From Bacteroides sp. 519 (GTDB lineage Bacteria; Bacteroidota; Bacteroidia; Bacteroidales; Bacteroidaceae), in the NCBI RefSeq assembly GCF_010500955.1, contig NZ_QVMJ01000004.1:310452-374451 (forward strand): a stretch of DNA of 64,000 bases, written 5' to 3'. Positions within the stretch are counted from its first letter, which is position 1. Every line of letters starts with the position of its first letter. The notes under the pieces were generated by a model. The model made no database searches and had not been told where the DNA came from. It saw nothing but the letters and a program-made list of their open reading frames with translations. The translations under genes were made by a program, and so were the position numbers. Shown piece after piece: positions 59,869 to 64,000 of this stretch.

Positions 59869-61773
59869 TCAATTAATTGTTTCACGTGGAACATTGCTGT
59901 CTTTTTGCGAAAGAACAAGTAGTACGTTTACGTCGCTCGGGGAAACTCCCGGTATTCGGCTGGCTTGTGCAATGGTTTCCGGATCTATCTTGATTAGCTT
60001 CTGTCGGGCTTCGGTTGAAAGAGATTGCAGGTTCTCGTAGTCGAACTTTCCTTTGATTTTGATTGTTTCCAAACGTGATAGTTTGTTTGCAATCATTCTT
60101 TCTCTTTCAATGTATCCTTGATACTTGATTTGGATTTCGGCTGCTTCAATAATTTCTTCTTTTCTTTCGGCAATAGTATCTAGCTCTCTTTTAAATGCAG
60201 GGATGTGTTCCGCAATGTTTTCGATTGTAATTTGTGGCCGGCTAATTAAGTCAACCAGTTTGCATCCATGCTTTAGTGGGGTAGTGCCTAGGTTTTCTAA
60301 AGCATCGTTGATTAAAGCAGCTTTGATTGAATAATCCTTTGTGAAGTTTACAATCCGGTCGATAGCTTCTTTTTTTGTTTTGAGAAGATTGTACCTGTCT
60401 TCTTTTACCAGTCCCAGCTTCCATGCTTTTTCGGTAAGGCGAATGTCGGCATCATCCTGACGAAGCAGTATCCGGTATTCGGCACGCGAGGTAAACATAC
60501 GGTAGGGCTCATCCACACCTTTGGTAACAAGATCGTCTATTAAAACACCAATGTATGCTTCATCTCTTTCTAGCGTGAAAGGTTCTCCGCCATGGCAATT
60601 AATGTGTGCATTGATTCCGGCAATGATTCCTTGTCCGGCAGCTTCTTCGTATCCGGTGGTTCCGTTTACCTGTCCGGCAAAGAAAAGATTTTTAATAATC
60701 TTCGACTCTAAAGAGTGTTTTAATTGTGTTGGGTCGAAGAAATCATATTCAATAGCATATCCCGGACGGTAAATAACCAGGTTGCGGAATGCAGGAACTT
60801 TTCTTAGTGCTGCCAACTGAATGTCGAGTGGGAGCGAGGACGAGAATCCATTAAGGTATTGCTCTTGTGTTGTTTCTCCTTCAGGCTCCAGAAATAATTG
60901 ATGCTGTGTTTTATCGGGGAAGGTAACTATCTTAGTTTCGATGCTTGGACAGTAACGGGGACCAATACTTTGTATCTGCCCATTATAAAGAGGCGAATCG
61001 GGCAAACCATTCCTTAATATATTATGTACCTCTTCGTTGGTGAAACATGTCCAGCATTGAAGCTGTTTAAGGTGGCGTACACTGGTGTTCATGAAAGAAA
61101 ATTTGTGGAAATCGCTTTCGCCATCTTGTGTATCCATCAAGCTGTAATCAACGCTTCTTCCGTCTATCCTCACAGGTGTTCCTGTTTTCATTCGTGCATA
61201 CTGCACACCATGGCGGGCGATGGATTCGGTTAAATAGTAAGAGGAGGGCTCGGCCATTCTACCTCCGGTTATTTGTGTTTTACCTACATGCATTAATCCG
61301 TTAAGGAATGTACCAGCAGTTAATACAATTGTTTTGGTATGGAAGGTAACATCGAGTAAGGTAACCAATCCGGTAACCTCTCCGTTTTCAACGAGAATTT
61401 CTTTAACCGTGTCCTGCCAGATATGGAGGTTTTTGGTGTTTTCAAGAACTTCGCGCCATGCCCATATAAATTTGTTCCGGTCGCATTGAGCACGTGGGCT
61501 CCACATAGCCGGACCTTTTGAACGGTTTAGTATGCGAAACTGTATGGCGGTTTCATCGGTAATTAACCCCATGTATCCACCCAATGCATCTACTTCGCGA
61601 ACTATCTGTCCCTTGGCAATTCCGCCAACAGCAGGGTTACAACTCATCTGTCCAACCTTATTCATATCCATGGTAATAAGGCAGGTTTTAGAGCCCAGGT
61701 TTGCTGCGGCTACTGCTGCTTCGCAACCGGCATGGCCGGCTCCAATAACAATAACGTCGTATTTAAAATCCAT
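59869..61773 (-). CDS. mnmG: tRNA 5-carboxymethylaminomethyluridine-forming enzyme MnmG
   Basis: 634 residues. With MnmE it modifies U34 of certain tRNAs. FAD-binding motif VIGAGHAGCEAAVAAANLG at the N-terminus, GGIAKGQIVREVDALGG, TAGTFLNGLMHVG, and the family segment GTTGYEEAAGQGIIAGINA; the C-terminal domain includes IKYQGYIERERMIANKLSRL, whose family role is tRNA binding. A -7 box on the minus strand lies 23 bases upstream. It heads the series mnmG, apt, uvrC, dtd, MazG-like, deoC. Confidence 0.98.
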   Translation of the reverse strand: MDFKYDVIVIGAGHAGCEAAVAAANLGSKTCLITMDMNKVGQMSCNPAVGGIAKGQIVREVDALGGYMGLITDETAIQFRILNRSKGPAMWSPRAQCDRNKFIWAWREVLENTKNLHIWQDTVKEILVENGEVTGLVTLLDVTFHTKTIVLTAGTFLNGLMHVGKTQITGGRMAEPSSYYLTESIARHGVQYARMKTGTPVRIDGRSVDYSLMDTQDGESDFHKFSFMNTSVRHLKQLQCWTCFTNEEVHNILRNGLPDSPLYNGQIQSIGPRYCPSIETKIVTFPDKTQHQLFLEPEGETTQEQYLNGFSSSLPLDIQLAALRKVPAFRNLVIYRPGYAIEYDFFDPTQLKHSLESKIIKNLFFAGQVNGTTGYEEAAGQGIIAGINAHINCHGGEPFTLERDEAYIGVLIDDLVTKGVDEPYRMFTSRAEYRILLRQDDADIRLTEKAWKLGLVKEDRYNLLKTKKEAIDRIVNFTKDYSIKAALINDALENLGTTPLKHGCKLVDLISRPQITIENIAEHIPAFKRELDTIAERKEEIIEAAEIQIKYQGYIERERMIANKLSRLETIKIKGKFDYENLQSLSTEARQKLIKIDPETIAQASRIPGVSPSDVNVLLVLSQKDSNVPRETIN

Positions 61774-61795
61774 TTATAATATCTATTATTTAATG

Positions 61796-61803
61796 CAAAG
61801 TTA
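61796..61803 (-). promoter_or_regulatory. -7 box for mnmG
   Basis: The minus strand reads TAACTTTG, a full match to TAnnTTTG, placed next to the GCGCGAAA-word hairpin. Confidence 0.6.
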
Positions 61804-61807
61804 CAAT

Positions 61808-61906
61808 AAAAGCGCGAAAGCGCGAAAGCGCGAAAGCACGAAAGCACGAAGGCGCGAAAGGAAGGAAGCACCTTTCGCGCCTTCTACCTTTCGCGCCTTT
61901 GCGCTT
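61808..61906. repeat. Inverted repeat built of GCGCGAAA words
   Basis: AAAGCGCGAAAGCGCGAAAG and variants (GCACGAAA, GCGCGAAAGGAAGG) are mirrored by CTTTCGCGCCTTCTACCTTT and CGCGCCTTTGCGCTTA. It runs into the stop codon of ybeY and ends a few bases from the mnmG promoter. Confidence 0.9.
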
Positions 61907-62315
61907 AATAAATACTCAACGCTTTATTTTCCGCAGCTTCCATTATTTCACGTTCTCCAGGTCCTTTATCATTTATTCCGCAAAGGTGCAGGATACCGTG
62001 AATGATAACACGAAGTAATTCCGTGTCATACGGTGTATTAAATTGCTCCGAATTGGTTCGTACAGTATCGAGGCTGATAAATAAGTCCCCGGATATTTTA
62101 TCTCCTTTTGTGTAGTCGAAGGTGATAATATCCGTATAATAATCGTGTTGAAGAAACTGTTTGTTTACCTCAAGTATCTTCTCATCCGAACAGAAAATAT
62201 AATTGATTTCACCGGTTCTCATGGAGTAGGAGAGTGCTACTTCCCGAATCCAGTTATTCACTCTTTTCTGATCTATTTGCGGCATATCAATGCCCGTTGC
62301 CTGAAAATATATCAT
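61905..62315 (-). CDS. ybeY: Endoribonuclease YbeY
   Basis: 136 residues from the ATG at 62315; an ATG at 62396 lies in repeat DNA and is rejected. YbeY matures 16S rRNA 3' ends. The metal site reads HGILHLCGINDKGPGERE. The first two histidines are present, but where the classical HGxLHLxGYDH has its third His this protein has Asp-Lys. As I recall, Bacteroidota YbeY proteins commonly vary here. 'ITFDYTKGDKISGDLFISLD' is the preceding core block. The gene lies between the SpmA/B-like and mnmG genes. Confidence 0.93.
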   Translation of the reverse strand: MIYFQATGIDMPQIDQKRVNNWIREVALSYSMRTGEINYIFCSDEKILEVNKQFLQHDYYTDIITFDYTKGDKISGDLFISLDTVRTNSEQFNTPYDTELLRVIIHGILHLCGINDKGPGEREIMEAAENKALSIY

Positions 62316-62325
62316 AATAATTAAG

Positions 62326-62435
62326 TTGAGAGTTGAGAGTTGAGTAATGAGTTTTGAGTAATGAGTTTTGAGTAACGATGCCGCATGGACACTCAAAACT
62401 CAAAACTCATTACTCAAAACTTTCAACTCTCAACT
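62326..62435. repeat. Inverted repeat built of GAGTAATGAGTTTT words around CGATGCCGCATGG
   Basis: GTTGAGAGTTGAG and GTAATGAGTTTTGAG are mirrored by CTCAAAACTCATTACTCAAA and CAACTCTCAAC. CGATGCCGCATGG is at 62376-62388. It lies between the SpmA/B-like and ybeY genes. Confidence 0.92.
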
Positions 62436-63668
62436 AGAATAAAAGAATAGATAACTAAATAATATTGCTGCTATAATGCCAGAGAAATCGGCGATTAATC
62501 CGCAAGTAACAGCATTGCGTGTGCGGGTAATACCTACAGATCCGAAGTAAACAGCCAGGATATAAAAGGTTGTATCGGATGCTCCGCGTACTACACAGCT
62601 TGTTCTGCCTACAAACGAATCGGCTCCGTATTCTTTCATGGCATCAATCATTAATCCGTTGGCTCCGCTACCACTTAACGATTTCATTAAGGCTGTAGGA
62701 AGTGCACCTACAAAACTGGTATCTATACCCAGAAATCCAAAGAAAGAACCGATTCCTTCGACAATTAGAGTTAGAGCTCCTGAGGTGCGAAATACAGCAA
62801 TGCCAACAAGGAAAGCTACCAGGTAAGGGATGATTCTTACTGCTGTGGTGAATCCTTCCTTTGCTCCTTCGATGAATGCGTCGTATACATTAATCTTTTT
62901 CCTTAATCCGCTAACAATAAATAAAATAATAACTGTAAACAGAATCATGTTGGTTATCAGTGTAGAGTATGTGTTCAGTTCCTCACGCGGAGCAGTAGTG
63001 AACAGGTAGATGATTGCAGCGAAGAAAAGGGCCAAACAGGTTATAAATAGAAGTGTTCCTTTGGTTATAAGATTGATTCGTTGTGAGATACTAACAGCTA
63101 TTACTCCTGCCAGTGTTGAGGTAAATGTGCTTAACAGTATCGGGATAAATATATCGGTGGGTTGGGCAGCACCCAATTCGGCACGGTAAACCATAATACT
63201 TATGGGGATGAGCATAAGGCCGGAAGTGTTTAACACCAGAAACATAATCATAGAGTTAGATGCTGTATCTTTTTGGGGATTGAGTTCTTGTAACTCTTTC
63301 ATGGCTTTTAATCCCATAGGTGTGGCAGCGTTATCCAACCCCAGCATATTGGCTGATATATTCATAAACATAGAGCCCATTACAGGGTGCCCTTTGGGTA
63401 TTTCGGGAAACAGTTTGCATAAAACGGGGCTTAGCCATCGGGAGAGTTTGTTTATCAATCCGCTGTTTTCACCGATCTTCATAATCCCTAACCACAGGGC
63501 AAGAATACCTGTTAATCCAAGGGATATCTCAAAAGCTGTTTTTGAAGAACTAAAGGTGGCATTTATTATTTCTGTGAATATCTCGGTATCTCCCATAAAT
63601 AATAAACGGCCCAAGGCTACAATAAAAGCAATAACAAAAAAAGCAATCCAAATGTAATTTAAAACCAT
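62430..63668 (-). CDS. Spore maturation protein A/B-like fusion (nucleoside recognition domains)
   Basis: 412 residues, about ten membrane helices. The N-terminal half resembles SpmA ('LSLGLTGILALWLGIMKIGENSGL', 'LFPEIPKGHPVMGSMFMNIS', 'LGLDNAATPMGLKAMKEL'), the C-terminal half SpmB ('EGAKEGFTTAVRIIPYLVAF', 'SGSGANGLMIDAMKEYGADS', 'TTFYILAVYFGSVGI'). Both are Gate/nucleoside-recognition folds. In Bacilli these are separate spore proteins; the fused form occurs in non-sporulating Bacteroidota, where the role is not known (likely transport of a small solute). A -7 box lies at 63703-63710. Confidence 0.9.
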   Translation of the reverse strand: MVLNYIWIAFFVIAFIVALGRLLFMGDTEIFTEIINATFSSSKTAFEISLGLTGILALWLGIMKIGENSGLINKLSRWLSPVLCKLFPEIPKGHPVMGSMFMNISANMLGLDNAATPMGLKAMKELQELNPQKDTASNSMIMFLVLNTSGLMLIPISIMVYRAELGAAQPTDIFIPILLSTFTSTLAGVIAVSISQRINLITKGTLLFITCLALFFAAIIYLFTTAPREELNTYSTLITNMILFTVIILFIVSGLRKKINVYDAFIEGAKEGFTTAVRIIPYLVAFLVGIAVFRTSGALTLIVEGIGSFFGFLGIDTSFVGALPTALMKSLSGSGANGLMIDAMKEYGADSFVGRTSCVVRGASDTTFYILAVYFGSVGITRTRNAVTCGLIADFSGIIAAILFSYLFFYSS

Positions 63669-63702
63669 AGTGCTAATAGGTATTCAATAATCAAAATAAA
63701 TT

Positions 63703-63710
63703 CAAAAGTA
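63703..63710 (-). promoter_or_regulatory. -7 box for the SpmA/B-like gene
   Basis: The minus strand reads TACTTTTG, a full match to TAnnTTTG, 35 bases before the ATG. Confidence 0.55.
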
Positions 63711-64000
63711 GTATTTTGTTCTGCTTTGGGAAACTATTTTGTTTGTTTTTGCTTTTGAGGGAATGGCGGAGTGGTGTGGAGGGAATGGTTGTGCTGGTTG
63801 TAATATATTGATTTAGAGTCCGTTACGAAATAAATACCTTTTGCACTTATCAATAGCCTACCTCAATCTCTGGAATATCTCATTCGCCACGAAGTGGCAG
63901 GTTAGTTCAGCCCCAGGCAACGCCCAGTCATGTTCGGAAGATTTCTTTCTATTTTCCCACTGCCTGCAATAATGTAAATAAAAAAGAATCAGTGTGTCTA
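63711..64000. other. Intergenic end of the window, with a possible dispersed repeat
   Basis: No gene is visible. GCCACGAAGTGGC (63887-63899) is a short hairpin followed by GGTTAGTTCAGCCCCAGGCA and ACGCCCAG. I recall similar strings as dispersed repeats in Bacteroidales but cannot verify that here. Confidence 0.4.

Noticed and set aside
63840..64000. Possible structural RNA near the right edge
   Set aside because: Only one short hairpin and a repeat-like string are visible; no tRNA cloverleaf or known RNA pattern could be made out.

Overview
The window is chromosomal DNA of a Bacteroidota member, almost certainly of the order Bacteroidales; the family is not settled (a Dysgonomonas- or Bacteroides-like gut or environmental lineage would fit). 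The basis is two SusC/SusD outer-membrane pairs, a one-protein hybrid two-component system (HTCS), GH92 and GH28 glycosidases, many short outer-membrane barrel proteins, low GC content, and many promoters with the Bacteroidota -7 box TAnnTTTG. The stretch looks like ordinary chromosome carrying accessory genes and an unusual load of intergenic repeats.

Layout. 1-2482: 3' end of a SusC gene and its SusD partner. 2963-4306: a DUF3836-type secreted protein and a CPBP membrane protease. 4408-5663: an IS110-family transposase split by a frameshift in a run of nine A. 5933-6799: DUF2975 membrane protein plus YozG-like HTH regulator. 6925-14690: DUF418 protein, TrmH-type methyltransferase, nadA, rdgB, a YitT-type membrane protein and leuS. 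14954-22794: small outer-membrane barrel proteins, a TPR/HTH regulator, and a two-gene barrel module present twice with its gene order swapped. 22898-24492: an ATPase and PD-(D/E)XK-like nuclease pair transcribed divergently from mutS. 27293-27830: a ParE-type toxin-antitoxin pair. 27899-30909: lgt, panE, ychF. 31145-32347: tandem duplicate ECF sigma factors. 32352-48464: a polysaccharide utilisation locus on the minus strand (HTCS, DUF5009-type acyltransferase, SusC, SusD, GH92, GH28, histidine phosphatase). 48613-50823: a DUF3791/DUF3990 pair and an AAA_14 ATPase with palindromic operator-like sites. 51418-63668: housekeeping block (polA, ispB, deoC, MazG-like, dtd, uvrC, apt, mnmG, ybeY, SpmA/SpmB-like fusion).

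How the genes fit together. In the PUL, the HTCS would sense a glycan fragment in the periplasm and switch on SusC/SusD import; GH92 would trim alpha-mannose, GH28 would cut a galacturonan or rhamnogalacturonan-like chain, and the phosphatase would remove phosphate esters. The mnmG-apt-uvrC-dtd-MazG-deoC genes are co-directional and separated by inverted repeats.

The most striking unexplained signal is intergenic. Five arrays consist of five or six short palindromes spaced exactly 23 bp apart: three with core CTATATAG and two with core TGCWGCA, the latter two being inverted copies about 35 kb apart. A sixth array has a 22-bp period. In addition, about fifteen gene junctions hold long inverted repeats built of 7-12-base words, and several of these share a GCCGCATGG core although their stems are unrelated. 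Candidate undescribed protein systems are the ATPase/nuclease pair and the DUF3791/DUF3990 pair. No rRNA, tRNA or CRISPR array was recognised.
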